Positions 46,841 through 59,152 are shown, counted from the first letter of the stretch. The stretch is DNA of 64,000 nucleotides from Blasia pusilla (GCA_050084515.1 CM114275.1:19592001-19656000); one strand, 5' to 3'. The notes: generated by a model from the letters alone, not told the origin. Numbers and translations: made by a program.

Positions 46841-47994
46841 CCACATCTACTGTAGCTAGAAGGTCCGCCCTTACTCGAAGAAAAGCTCTCAACACGACAA
46901 CGATAGAACTCACAAACCTGGGAAAGGCTGCCCGTGGCATACCAATCTTGTTGACCACAATCAATGGCGATTGATCATGATGCCTCATTGTCTTTGATCA
47001 ACGACCCGGATCCATAATAGAATCCACGTAAGAATGGAAGGGGTGCTCCACTCTTGCATAAGCCCTCCTGAAGACCTCATGTGGCACCAAGTTAGTCCAC
47101 CATACACTGCGGCGATGTGCTTGTGAACCTACCCTCGTTGCATCCAACAATGCACTTGGGACAATCCACGTACGCACCTGATGTGCATTCGTCATCACCA
47201 ATGACCTCAAATCGCTTAAAATTGGCACATTTCTCCTGAATGTACGTTTAAGAACGAGATTGATGCTTCTGCAATTGTTGCAAGTTCCTCATGAGCTCCC
47301 AAAATAAATTGGATTGAGCTAACCCGCTACCTTGTCTAGTACTCGATTGGCCTTCACATGGCCAACTAGCAATAACCAAATCGATGATCCCTACCCGCTC
47401 CAAGCCTTGCATCCCCAACGACGAAATATCCCTTGGGAGGAAACTCTGGTACCCTTGTACGACGGACAAAGACAACAAGTCGGGAAAGCATAGGCATATT
47501 TGTGCCACATGTTGTAATGAAACATGCCTCGCAACCTCATCAAGCTCCATATATAGATACAATTGCACGCGTACTCCTGCCTGCAAAACAGCAGCCAACC
47601 TAGTGTTGATCCCTCCAAAGAGATCCAACAACCGAATACCCTCCTCTGGGATGCGCCACACAATGCATGTGGTATCCAAGGGTTTCATAATAGCACTCTC
47701 AGCTACCTCGGCTTTGCCTGAACTATCGCACTTTGGTGCAAACTTATCGCTCCATGTCGTCTGCAGGTGCTCATCGGCCAAGCGTACAAGCTGCTCACTC
47801 GAGCCCCATATCAACACCTCTCCTCCACGGAATGATGCGACTACCGCAACACTCTTCTCCATAGAAGTGCCAGGTGCGGGTGTGTCTCTTGTATGGACAT
47901 GCCCTCCGATCAAATCACTAGGCCAAGTGATGGCGTTGATGAATGCTGCTAATGTCGCCATTGTCGTCACTCCACCCGTAATTTGAACAGACAA
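46841..47994 (-). pseudogene. cytosine-5 DNA methyltransferase-like domain in Gypsy polyprotein, G3
   Basis: A 248-codon open frame (47994-47248) then shifted frames to about 46841. Residues 1-115 are a linker also seen in G1. Residue 121 on reads RLLDLFGGIN and AAVLQAG, the SAM-binding motif I of C5-MTases, followed by LYMELDEVARHV (motif II-like acidic residue). Residues 204-220 read IIDLVIASWPCEGQSS, motif IV with the catalytic Pro-Cys. After a frameshift come RRNVPILSDL (motif VI, where ENV has become RNV), GSQAHRRSVWWTNL (motif VIII-like) at about 47110-47070, and VVNKIGMPRAAFPRFVSS near 46950. The activity would be methylation of cytosine in DNA, but frameshift, stops and the lost motif VI Glu argue this copy is dead. 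The position between protease and RT is not that of a host gene. Confidence 0.72.
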
Positions 47995-48010
47995 TGAGCT
48001 AATTCGCCCA

Positions 48011-48425
48011 TCACATAAGAGCTTTCTTAGTTTGTAGAACGCTGACTCCTCCTCCTAATCCATAAAAAACCCGATTGGGTTTTAACACTGCTCCTCCAAC
48101 CAAGACGTCATAGGACTCAACATCAATCACTATCGCCCTGGCTCGCACCATGGACTCATCTGATGGATGTCCCAGGTGAATCCTCACCACAACCTCATAT
48201 CGGGTGATAAATTGCGTCGTGCTTACTCCACCCAAGGATTCATGTATCTAGAATGGACAACGCTCCACATCGGCCCTCCTCAAGCCCAAACTTGTAAATG
48301 CTAATTTCCCCAACATCAGGGGTTGCGCTCATGAATCCAACAACACACATTGCGGACAAAACACTCTACCTCCTGAACTCACCAAATCGAATATCTCTCC
48401 TCCGAGGAAAGAATTGGAAGTCTAG
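48011..48425 (-). pseudogene. retropepsin-type aspartic protease, G3
   Basis: Minus strand: CPQCVLLDS, stop, AQPLMLGKLA, where the active-site DSG codon 3 is TGA instead of GGA-type glycine. Then LGLRRADVERCPF and the ORF 48235-48011 with VESYDVLVGGAVLKP, the C-terminal part of this protease family. A stop separates it from the methyltransferase ORF starting at 47994. Upstream Gag is absent; at 48425 the sequence changes to AT-rich unrelated DNA. Confidence 0.7.
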
Positions 48426-49854
48426 AAAAAGTGAAAAAAAGAAGCATAGGTATGTTGAACAACATTAATCATGTAAAAAGAATATGACAAATTGAGATGA
48501 AATGAGATTACATAGGGGATAGAGAAAGTTGCAAACGTTGGAGATATAGGAATGGCCAATGTAGTATCAAATTGAACATAGTTTTGGCCATGTGTACTTG
48601 CTTGTGAAATGTGCATGGTATCACAAAATTAAAAGAAAACTAAAATGGGTATGATAAGTTAGATTGTTACGTACAACATTATTTGCAAGCAAAATGAAAT
48701 CAAACATCGTATCTAAGAAAAATGAAACAAAATTGTGACATATATAAATACACAAAAGCATTGCCTCACTTAAGTAAACACACATGTTCTCCTCTTGGAT
48801 TGCGGTCATTGCTTTGTGACATACGATTGTCATTGTTTGAGGATAAAGTACATTCATATCATTTGGAATCCCCTTGCTAAGAATTCTATTTACTTCTAGT
48901 TGTCTCAAGGGAATAATATTAGAAGATTGATTGGAAACTTCGAGTTCTCTCCTTTTCCTTTTATATTGACAATTATATTCTATCCTCTTCTCTCGTTCAA
49001 GAGAACCTTGTTCGAGTCAATTTAATGTGTTATCGCCTTTGACCTACTTAGGGCACGCATGCTCTTGCGAATGTCACGTCAATTCTTAGGGTTTGAGAGA
49101 ATCGAAAGTCTAAAATAAGCATAAGAAGAAAATATTAGACAAATTCCAAGAGATGGCTTCAATCACCATCCAAAAACTATATCCACAATAAATTTGAAAT
49201 GAAATGAGGATGCCTGAAGAAGAAGACATACATTAGAATTACTTAGGTAGTCGAAGGAGTTTTTCCTTGACAAAAGTATATGTTCCTTTGAGAGATTGAT
49301 GGTCTTGTTCTTCTTCTCGTTGACATGAAGTTGAAGGTTTGTCAAATCGATGTACAATTGGAATATTGGTGATGTCTTGAAGAGTTCTTGGTCTTTTTGT
49401 AAGCCTTGAAGATTCAATAGCGTCATCTATTTGCAAATGTATGGAAACGTAAAATATTTATGAAATGAAAGAAAAACAAAAAAAAAGATGAAAATTCTTG
49501 CACTTAAATAAATAACTTAGAGAATTGAAAGAAAAAACAAAAGAAAACTTGAAGCTGAATTTTTAATAATAATCAAAGAGCAAAAAGAAAAAAATAGGCT
49601 AAAATAAAATAGGGTTGAAATATCTATGGTGGGTAATCGGCCAATCAGGCGCCATGATCAAGCTAATCCTAGCCACTGACTTTAGGGTTGGGCAGATCAA
49701 CGGAAATATTCGGTAGCTTTGGCTGCGTAGTAGTCGAGCTCGACGCAGCAAGCACTCTTGTCACGGTGCGCGATTGAGCAGAGCTTGGGCCTTCAGAGCG
49801 GAAGTGATTGAGCAAAATTGAGAGTAGGTTTGGGGTCGGGTTGGGGCATTCGGC
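48426..49854. other. AT-rich region, no recognised gene
   Basis: Short minus-strand ORFs (48908-48621, 49436-49239) have no known domain. The latter (IESSRLTKRPRTLQDITNIP) loosely resembles the basic N-terminal exons seen upstream of Helitron H2, but this is weak. From 49450 the strand is A-rich. Confidence 0.35.
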
Positions 49855-49962
49855 TATGGAGTACGTGGTTGTACTCACACCAAAGATTGCGGTTGCAAGC
49901 ATGGAGTACATAGTTGCACTCACGGTAAATGTTCGCGATTGCAAGCATGGAGTGTGTGACTG
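49855..49962. repeat. 46-bp tandem repeat, 2.3 copies
   Basis: Units start ATGGAGTAC at 49855 and 49901 and ATGGAGTGTG at 49947, each ending TTGCAAGC. Moderately diverged, non-coding. Confidence 0.75.
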
Positions 49963-52900
49963 GAACCACAATTGCCATTGTGTCTCATTTGCATCTAATC
50001 TCATTTGCACCTGCAGATTATGGTTTCAAATAGCTCGTGTTTTTGTTGCTTCCTCTTTAGATTGAGCTAGCCGCCAAGAAGCTCTCTATGGCTTGGATTA
50101 GGCAGGAAGCTATGACATATTGGGAATGGAGGTAAATGTTGCAATGCGTGGGTTTAATGTTGTAGAGCTTCTGTCTAACTTATAGCTTCCAAAGTTTGCA
50201 ATGCTCTCGGTGGGATGTTTGCTAACAATCAACATTATGGAGTGTTAGGTCAGCAAAAAAACACTTGGCATGGGCACAAACCACAATGTAGCTAGTCCTT
50301 CTTTTTTTATCAAATAGTAGCAAACTATTACACAGACATGCTATATAGCTTGGACACTTTGCTTTCTTACATTCTTGTGATACAAATGTATCACATCGGT
50401 ACATTAGGATGGAAGCCTGTAGAATAGAAACTTCCCGGAGGTGCCATTGAAGTGCTTGTGCTCACCTCTTCATCCTCGTCTACTTGTTCAACTCTTCTCT
50501 CTTCAACAAATTCCGATACGACCAAGAGTTGGAGTTGGGTGCTCTAGTGGTCTAGGGTTTGTTCAACATTTTGAACTTGTTTTCCATGTTTCCTATATGA
50601 TGTTTCAAGACATGTTGTCTACTTCTCGGACCCGTTGGCCATGATTGAATGTAAGATCTCTCGCCTTTAGGCTCTATCTGAAAATGAGAATCAGAGTTGG
50701 CATTGGTTGCTTCTCAAGTTGTCGACGTGTGCTTCAACCTATTTCGACTTTGACTTACCCTCACTCTCCACACATAATACTCTATAGATCCTGCCATGGG
50801 GAGTGGTGTAGGATTGTATTTTGGTGACTCACTCCTTTTTATATTTCCTTCTCTGCAACCATGGAAAATGCATTCGGGAAAGGGATTTGCGCAACTAATT
50901 GGTTTATGTTTGGTGGCAGGTATGGGATCTCGGAGACATGTAAGAAGGCTCTTGGAAAAACCTCCAAAACACTTGCCGTCATGCTCATTAGGGAAAATTG
51001 AGCAATGGTGGTAGGGCAGCGGAGTTCTCTCTGGATCAGAGGAAAATATGACAATGCTACCTCCATGCCCTGTCTCCATTTTTGAGTAATTGTCTTACTT
51101 AAGCTGTAGAAATAGAATTGCCTCCAACGCCTACTGTTCAACTTTGAGCCTTATGTACACCTGAAATGGAAACATGAACATTTCAAACAATTGTGAGGAC
51201 ATGAGCAATGTAACATATAGGAATGAAGAGATCAAACATGTAGCCTTTGGCTAAGCATTTATGCAGTACCTAGGCCTCCTTTCCTATCCAACACTAAAGA
51301 AGTCAATTATGAGCACTCTTGCATGTCAATAAGAATGCCCCATCTGAATGTAGATGTAATGTGAATGATGATAGGAGGTGCAATGGTGAGAGACTGCATG
51401 TGTGGGTCACTTCAAGTCGATTTGTGTCTGCCTTTTAAATATTAGACAAAGAGGGTTGTAGGTAATTAAACGCCCACTCCACTACTCCATCAACTATAAC
51501 AACATCTAGTAATAGAACAAATGAAAGACCCACTCCTACCACATCCCACTACCTAATTAAACCCCACTACCCATTTAAGCCCGACTACGGAGATAAAATC
51601 CAATAACATAACCACCCACCAAAAAGACATAATTTCCTTCTGATACGTGCTTATTTCCCCCCTACCAACATTCAAGCTAATTCTCCATCAGATTATGGGT
51701 AAGAAGGAAAATTATACGATATTCCTATTTTGTCATATTATATCACTATCTTGTCTTATTATGCATACATGGCTCCCAATAATAACATAGATAGTATGTC
51801 TGTCTATTAAATTAAAAGAACTATATGGATCTCAAATGGGCCAAAAGACCAAAGGTATGTAACAAGATAGACCAATAAATGTAAATCAACAATTGGTTGA
51901 TATATTCCATAATGCACAATTGAGTTTTTTTTTTAAATCCAACTTCTTTAGATTATAGTGTGCTGCAAAGATATCATATTGATATTGATGAGGACTTTGC
52001 ATGTATCTCCAAATTCAAGTTAGTTTTTATAGTCTTATATTATGAAATATAGGTTGATAGATGAGAAAGTGATCTACTATATGTTCATATGTGATATAGG
52101 TTCATACTATATGTAAGCATAAATCAGTAATTTGTAAATTACTTATTTGTGCATGTTAGATAATGCACGTATGATAAGGTGATAGGTCCAAGCCTATCAC
52201 CTTACGTGTCGAGTTACTAATTTATTCCTTTGTGGGCCGATATGGTCCTACGAAGGAATTAAGTTGCATTTATTTTATGAATTGGATATACAAATAATGG
52301 ATTAATTACTAATCTAGTGATTTTGATAATATATGATATTCTACTTTTATGGTTCCACAAGTAAATTACAATTCTTCCATTAGATAACTTCCCCACCAAA
52401 TATTCATAATGAAGTCTTAAGACATATGGCTCAAGGGTTGAATTGAACATGTGTTAATATGAACGTTAATAATATAACATATAGAAAGAATTTTCATTCT
52501 CAATAGAGTTCTTCTAGTAATAAAGACAATATATTATGGAAGATTATCTATATGGATTATAATTGTAAATTATTATAAATTCATTTAGTGCATAATTTGA
52601 ATTAACTATACCATACCATACATAAGTGGAATTCGTAAAGGTCATAACGAAGTTCCTTTTTCTTCATGTTGCATTATAATACTTGTAAGAATGAATTTGT
52701 GATTATGACTATATCAATCAAACATGTTAAGTTTTTTGTGTTATATATATTCTTTATTACTTAAAAAGTGTATTTTGTACTCTTTCAAAATTTGAGTTTA
52801 TTGAATATTTATCCTAGGAGAACTTCATCAATATAAAAGGATAAGGGCACCTCATCACTCTATTACAAGGCTTTATTTATTTTAGGATACCCTTTCCACA

Positions 52901-53789
52901 CGAAGAAACCTTATTTAAAAAAATATCGATATTGAAATATAGATGAAATTATTAAGCGTTCCTTTTATACATATGTATATGTGACTTAATGATTTTTATT
53001 AAGTTAGATATGAGATAGTTATATGTACCTTCATTTTCTTTTCATAAGATTTAATATGACACTCCACCTTTTCTCCTTATAGTTATCTCATTAGAAAATA
53101 CTTTCCCTTACACCATGATTATGTCGTGCCTTCCACCCCTTGCCTCCCTCTTGAAACAATAGAATAATATATATTATTAAGATATCTAATTTTTACATAG
53201 AAGTATCATATTGAAATTCCAACATGGGTTGTTTAAGAAAATCATTCATGCTTACTTCTAGATTATCTTTTTTTTCAAAATTATTTCATTGGAAATTAGT
53301 TGTCATGCATCCAGAGACCGTTTACCTAATTCTCATAAGTTAGGTACCAAAGAATTCCCTCTTGATTTTCTAGCACCTCTCCTCTTGAGACATAACCCTC
53401 TTAAGTTCTTAACCAATAGATTGTTAGACCTCTATGTCAAGAGGGTCGCTCAATCTCTCAACCAATAGAATCATTTGAAATTGATTTATAAGAGTTTTGG
53501 ATGTTAGTTAAATCACTAATCATGCTTTACAAAAATGATAGATAATTTAATCCTTGCATCACACAAGCGCCCACTATTATGGTACGAGATAAACCTTGAC
53601 AGGACGGAAGAGAGAAAGGGGAGAAGATGTAGAAAGGAATGGACTCCTAAGATTCTTTGTATCTTTGGAGATGAAAGGAAGAGAGAATTCCCCTTCGTTC
53701 CTCTCCTATTTCATTAAGTGCTCAAAATTAGGGCCACAACTTTAAGAACCAAATTTTCAATAGTTCTCTTTATTGTCCAACTCAAACTA
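49963..53789. other. AT-rich intergenic stretch
   Basis: No coding region, transposon domain or RNA gene recognised over 3.8 kb. The part after 51.4 kb is strongly AT-rich. The only structure noted is the hairpin at 52175-52204. Confidence 0.45.
52175..52204. repeat. perfect 12-bp hairpin
   Basis: TAAGGTGATAGG, a 6-base loop, then CCTATCACCTTA. It may be a small hairpin element or the ends of a miniature transposon; no target repeat was found. Confidence 0.7.
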
Positions 53790-56530
53790 AAACAACAAGG
53801 ACGTGCACATGCGGAAATCTTTTTTTTGGCATTCCACCACATAGATGCATCCTACAACTTGGCCCCATGTCTGCTTCTTGATGATAAGTCGTAACAACTC
53901 CTTCTTTTTCTTCTAAAAAACACGCATGATCAAATCTGGTTGGTTTGCATTTGATTGGCAAGGTAATAAGGCTGATGCAATCTACTCCCACTTTGGATTG
54001 CATGTTATGGTCAAGAAGTAGTCAGACTTCCCCAAACGTCTTACAATTTCCATTGCATCTTGATACAATTGACGCATATGACGTGGCCCTCCAGTAAAAG
54101 AAGAAGTTAATATGATGTGTCTCACAAGCCTTCGGCTATCCGCATCTTGTCGATGCATGGCATCCTTTACACCTTGATATAATTTGGCTCTCAATTCCTT
54201 CTGATTTAAGCGCACCCATGATAATCATTGCATCTCCATATAAAGTGGCATAGAGGTCAACCATATATTCTTGAGTAAGTCGACAAAGCCGCAATAAGTG
54301 ATTGTCATTTTCTCCTCCAATCCACGTTTGAAGTTGAAAACATGCAAATTGCAAGGCCGTAATACTTTTTGTTCTTCTTTCCTCAACAATATCACCATCC
54401 CATGCAATCATGTGAAGGTTCAAGATGTCCCTCCACCCCATGAATAATATGGCCCAATCATTGGGATTCTCTACAGCCTTTGATTCGCCCAAAGCGTATT
54501 CCAAGATGACAACCTGCTTCACCATAGATAAATAATATAACAAAGTGTAAGGGAATATATGCTTCATTGAGGTCGAATATACGTTTGACTCCTCCTCCAT
54601 TTTATTTGTACAATTATATCACGATGCTCAACGTGTTCACTTCCATCACACGACATAGTAGCAACAACCTCAGAAGCAATTGGTAAGTTATAACGCTTTG
54701 CATCGAGATCTCTCTTACTTGCCTTGAGGATGATCCGCATATTAAGGTCACTTGCTTCATATGGCATATGACGAAAGATCTTCACATATCGATTGCATTC
54801 ATGTAACATGTCTTGAACACCTTTCAAAATATCCATATTAAGAGCAAAAGATATAGACATAACTCTAGTACGATTTTCCAATTCATTTGTAGTATCATGG
54901 ATGTATAGTTGAGAAAATTGAGGATGCTCCCCTATATCAGGATGTAAAGGTCAAATGGAATGATAGATCCCACCTTGGACCCTAAAGTGTAAAGTGTCAC
55001 CAATTTGTTTGATTACATGCACCCAAGTAGATGCAAGTTTTCCGAATTATAAGCTCGAGCATGTGTAAGAAAATGAACACTTTTAGGACCAACACCCGAA
55101 ATCAAGGATTTAAAAAATGGAGGATATGATCTCAAGAGGGGTAAATACATTCTCCCATGGTCACAACACATGTCATATGATGAGTCACCAAACTTTGTAT
55201 CTTTGACCATTTCGTATTTCCAATGCAAAGCACGGCATGAGGGGCATATCTCTATCATAGAACCTAATGTGTCACGACCGCTCGTACGATTCAAACTCCT
55301 TTGTAATCACAACTTCGTAATATCACTTTCTTGGAAATTTGGCCTCTTGCAAGATTGAGTAATGTATTTAATCTTACAACCCTATCAACAATAGACGACA
55401 AAAAAATTCTAGAAGCGTTTGGTATAGTGGCATTTGTGGAGATAACACAACTCCATTAGTAGACACGGAATCTACTCTTGACCTCGATTCATCCCTGAGT
55501 TGGGCAAGAGTCGACGAATTGTCGACAACTTCATCTTGAACTAGACTAGGAAGAGTGTTAGGTAACTCAACTTGTGGTGGCCCAATCATGGATGTATTCT
55601 CGATAACTTGATGGAATGCATTGTCAACTAACTGAAGTCTTGGTGATATATTAATGTACTGTGTCGATTGTTCGCTCGTTTCTTGATTTTCTCCTACTGT
55701 TATTCCATCCTCATTGGAAGGTATTAGAAAATATCAAAATATTGTTAAGAATAAATACAAATCAAATATGAATCAAAGATAAAAAGTTAGATATACATAC
55801 CTTATCAATGGAATAGTTGCAATGCTCTCAACCTGAACTTGACCATGAAGCATTTTTTTTCCTATACTCTCGATAGTAATTTCTTTTTTTTTCTTCGAGA
55901 GCTTCCATTTTATCAACGTGAATAGCACGCTTTTGTTTTTGGGCTTCGCCTCGTAGAACCTTGCGAAAATCACGTACATCGACAGGATTCAATGGGATTG
56001 GAAGTCTGGAATAACATATTAATGTTAAAAGCTTACGAAATTAAATGAAAAGTAAAGATTTTGTAAGGTGGAAAATTGGACATGCTAAATAAATGTCAAT
56101 GTAGTGAACTTACGATGGAGATGTTTCGGGGAGGAGTTCATCTTCAATGTATGTTTGTTGTGCTAAGATTTCCTTGCGACAGGCACGCCTTTTAGGTTGT
56201 GCGTTCGCACATATCAAATTTTGAAAGTCACCCAAATCCGTAGGATTTGATGGACGAGGAAGTATGTGCAACAATTGGGTTGATTGCATGAGTAAATAAA
56301 TATAAATAAATAAATGAATAAATAAATAAATATATATAATGGTATGTAAGGCATCATCATTGAAATGGAAATAAGGTGCTTACTTTCCTATCCTAAACAA
56401 AGGTGCTTACATCATAGAGGTGTTCTTCAATACTTCAATATGTCTTCTCAAAATTTGTTCCGAAATTGGCATATTTGTACTAACACCAAGTGACCGTCTC
56501 TCCATGTTTAATGATGATCCGCCATCTACA
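53790..56530 (-). pseudogene. Helitron copy H2, N-terminal Rep part
   Basis: Second Helitron coding fragment. N-terminal basic segments that look like exons: LGDFQNLICANAQPKRRACR (about 56230-56160) and VRDFRKVLRGEAQKQKRAIH (about 55990-55920), homologous to each other in part. Then the Cys-rich block ICPSCRALHW ... MCCDHGRMYLP (55294-55013), YVKIFRHMPYEASDLNMRI (54881-54564), the Helitron-N core HIILTSSFTGGPRHMRQLYQ and DYFLTITCNPKWE (54215-53982), and the HUH endonuclease motif FPHVHVL at about 53800-53820. Homology ends right after HUH, so the Tyr motif and helicase are missing. It overlaps the Rep part of H1, so it is a separate copy. Frameshifts separate the blocks. Confidence 0.75.
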
Positions 56531-57828
56531 TGACACACCACCAAAGTATTAATTAAACTTGAGAATTGAAATAAAGTGAGGAAAAGAATAAAGAGAAGAA
56601 AAGAAAAGAAAAGAGAAGAGAAGAGAAGGGAAATTAGTAGGGAACATTTTTCATTTCCAATTTTATTTTCTGTAAAAAATATAATTTGTATGGAAAAAAA
56701 TAGGGAGAAAATGAAATTTCTAAAAAAAAGAAGAGAAGAGAAAGAAGGAAAGAAAATAACTGGAAATTTCAAATTTTAGAGGATAGATTGAAGAGATTCT
56801 TTATTATTATGAAATAAATTCTTAAAAAATGGAAATTAGTAGTAGAGGAAGGGAAGAAGAGTAAAGGGGAAGTTTTTCATTTTTCATTTTATTTTCTGTA
56901 CGAATTATAATTAAAATGGAAAATAGGTATAAATTTTAAGTGGGAAGAGGGAAAAATCCTTAAAAAGTATATGTGGGAAAAGATAAGAACAAATTTTAAT
57001 GGGAAGAGGGGGAATAAATAGGGAAAAAGGTAAAAAGGGACAAAATGATTAATAAATATTTGTAAGTAAATTAATTAAACGGCTAGTTCCGGTAGCCCAC
57101 ACCTGGCCCTAACCTAGCCCCCGCACCCTATCAGCATCGCCTTTGAAGATCGCATGGCCAGATTTCAATATCCGAGTAGATCTAACGGCTAGAAGAAGCA
57201 GGCCGTTAGATCTTTAATACAACGGCTCAACGAAATATTTGAAATTCTCAAGGTCATCAAACTTTGAGGCACCTTAATTTGTCATAATGGGAAGTAATAT
57301 GTTGGTTCTTAAATAGTGCCTTTTGAGATGCTTCTTGATTTTCCTAGATGCTTCTTGTTTTCCGAGTTTAGAGTACTCAAGTTGAATACTCATAACTATT
57401 TTCATAACTAGAGTGGAGTACAAAAGTCTAGTACAAGAAATCAGACTAGTAAAAGCAAAAAAAAACAATAGATTTGGGGAAGAATGAGTCCACTTAGTAC
57501 TCGAGCTGAGTACTAACAGATAGAGAGTGCTAGAGTGAGTTTGAAGTACTCAAGCTGAGTACTAATAGATTTTGACTTTGTATTCTAGCTCCAAAAATCA
57601 AGAAGGATTTCCTCTTCTAAAATCACAGGGAGCCATTCTTCATCTTATATATTTTTGAAAAGGGCAAAGACATTCACACATTTTCTCAAAACTTCCCAAG
57701 TAGCTTTCATTTCAAAAAAAGCATTGCATGACCGTCTGAGCTACTCTACTCCTGATTGGCAAACTCACCTCTCCTAGATCCCAAAATCAGATCACGATCT
57801 GAATATTTACTACCACTCCTTTCCCCTT
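56531..57828. other. purine-rich and AT-rich spacer
   Basis: 56.57-57.05 kb is a GAA/AAG-rich low-complexity strand that creates long spurious ORFs. 57490-57570 carries a repeated GAGCTGAGTACTAA-type motif about 65 bp apart. No gene recognised. Confidence 0.45.
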
Positions 57829-58236
57829 CTACCATTTCTTTGGCGATTTCTTGGTGCACTCAGGATCTTTTGCACCTATAGTAGTCACATTGAGATTCAC
57901 CGGGGACCTGCTCTCTAATGGTGAGCTTTGTTGATCTAGGTTTGGGTGTCGGGTCTTCCTCCACTTCTTTGCAGATGCTTCCTCCATGGTGTGTTCCCTT
58001 TCCATGCTGGGCCTCCTTACCCAATAGGGGAGAGTCCCTTTCTCCTCTACAACGTCTATTCCCTCTCCTTCAATTGGCTTCAGATTGTACCACTTGTGTG
58101 ATTCCGTAGGGTGTCTTGCAGTGGGGATGGAGTCTTTTATTGCATACTCAAAGCTCGGAGCATGCACGGGGGTGAGTGGCTCTCCCCAAGTAGGACCATC
58201 ACGCAAATGCATCTTCTTCCATTTGCTCAAGTGCAT
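57829..58236 (-). CDS. hypothetical ORF
   Basis: A 135-residue minus-strand ORF rich in Lys, Glu and Pro (for example YNLKPIEGEGIDVVEEKG). No family recognised, no intron signals or neighbours that explain it. It may be a transposon-derived fragment. Confidence 0.25.
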   Translation of the reverse strand: MHLSKWKKMHLRDGPTWGEPLTPVHAPSFEYAIKDSIPTARHPTESHKWYNLKPIEGEGIDVVEEKGTLPYWVRRPSMEREHTMEEASAKKWRKTRHPNLDQQSSPLESRSPVNLNVTTIGAKDPECTKKSPKKW

Positions 58237-58362
58237 ACAGTCCTCCTAAGATAGTGAAGACCATTTTGTACTCTCCAATGGTTGGAGATCCGGTGATTTT
58301 ACACCATAATATTTTTTTGAGCTCGTTACCTTGGACACACTCCTTCCCTTCCCTTTGGTGGA

Positions 58363-58429
58363 CTTTTTTCACTGTGATTCTTGTTGCCATCTTTAGGAAA
58401 AATGGCAACAAGAATCACAGTGAAAAAAG
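58363..58429. repeat. perfect 28-bp inverted repeat with 11-nt loop
   Basis: 58363-58390 and 58402-58429 are exact reverse complements (stem ends CTTTTTTCACTGTG...GTTGCCAT), spaced by 11 bases. No mismatch at all. It could be a snap-back duplication, a hairpin RNA source or a very young fold-back element. Confidence 0.9.
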
Positions 58430-58859
58430 ATTAGACCCCTCATTGCAAGGGTTCCTATTAGTTTAAGTACAAATTGTATTACTAACCAATAGTATGTGCT
58501 ATGCATTGGAATTGAATTCATTCCTTTAACTTAACTCTTTATCTTTAATTAAAAATTTTAAAATATCACATGTGAATAGGAGAGGAGTGTTTAAAAGATT
58601 CCATAAACCCGTCCTCTTTTAAGAACATATTTTAAGAATATATATGAAATTTAAATGTACGTCGAAAATTAAAAAATATGTGAAAATTGATGCCATTACG
58701 TCTTTCTCCCAAAATCCTTTGATATCCATAACGGTAACTCCGTAGTTAAACGAGAATAGAAAGTATGCGGATGTTGTACACATTAAAATATAATTCCCCA
58801 CATAAATATGTATTTTCAAAAAACATAAAAAAGCGAGGAGAAAAAATAAAAACAAGAAA

Positions 58860-59152
58860 ATATTTTTAATTATTTAATTCAGTTAATAATTGCAGTGGAT
58901 GTTAGTAGGAGGAGGGAGCGACTGCCCTCTGTCAAGTGGTCACTGTCTGTCCCCATCGCAGCAGCGATTGCCCCGGGTCCGCCGAGTCCGCCCTGCCCGC
59001 TCCCCGATTTTGAATTTTCAAACCTTCTTGCCTCCTCCCCCTTTCTCGCCCTCGCACTCGCGCACTCGTCTCCGAGTGCGGTCGCGAGCTTCACCAGAGG
59101 TCGTGCGGGTTCCGGTGCGGATTGTTGTGATTCAGCTTTGCGTTTTCGTAGG
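58860..59152. promoter_or_regulatory. probable promoter/leader of ASPM-like gene
   Basis: An abrupt change from AT-rich DNA to GC-rich, pyrimidine-rich sequence (CCTCCCCCTTTCTCGCCC region at about 59032-59052) fits a TATA-less plant promoter and 5' leader. No TATA box was found. ORFs across it are short and unsupported. Confidence 0.4.

Larger units (their letters stand above)
41116..48425 (-). mobile_element. Gypsy LTR retrotransposon copy G3 with methyltransferase and PHD domains
   Basis: Minus-strand element in the order protease (48425-48011), cytosine-methyltransferase-like domain (47994-45430), RT/RNase H (44190-42903), integrase and PHD finger (42700-41281). Interrupted by LTR family C (44224-44986) and an LTR family B-related insertion (45684 to about 46840). 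Gag and both of its own LTRs are not recognisable. It is the best copy in the window for the full domain order. Sequence beyond the PHD differs from G2, so G3 is a different subfamily. Confidence 0.85.

Noticed and set aside
56531-56780. Lys/Glu-rich and Phe-rich ORFs on both strands
   Set aside because: Purine-rich low-complexity DNA; composition alone explains the open frames.
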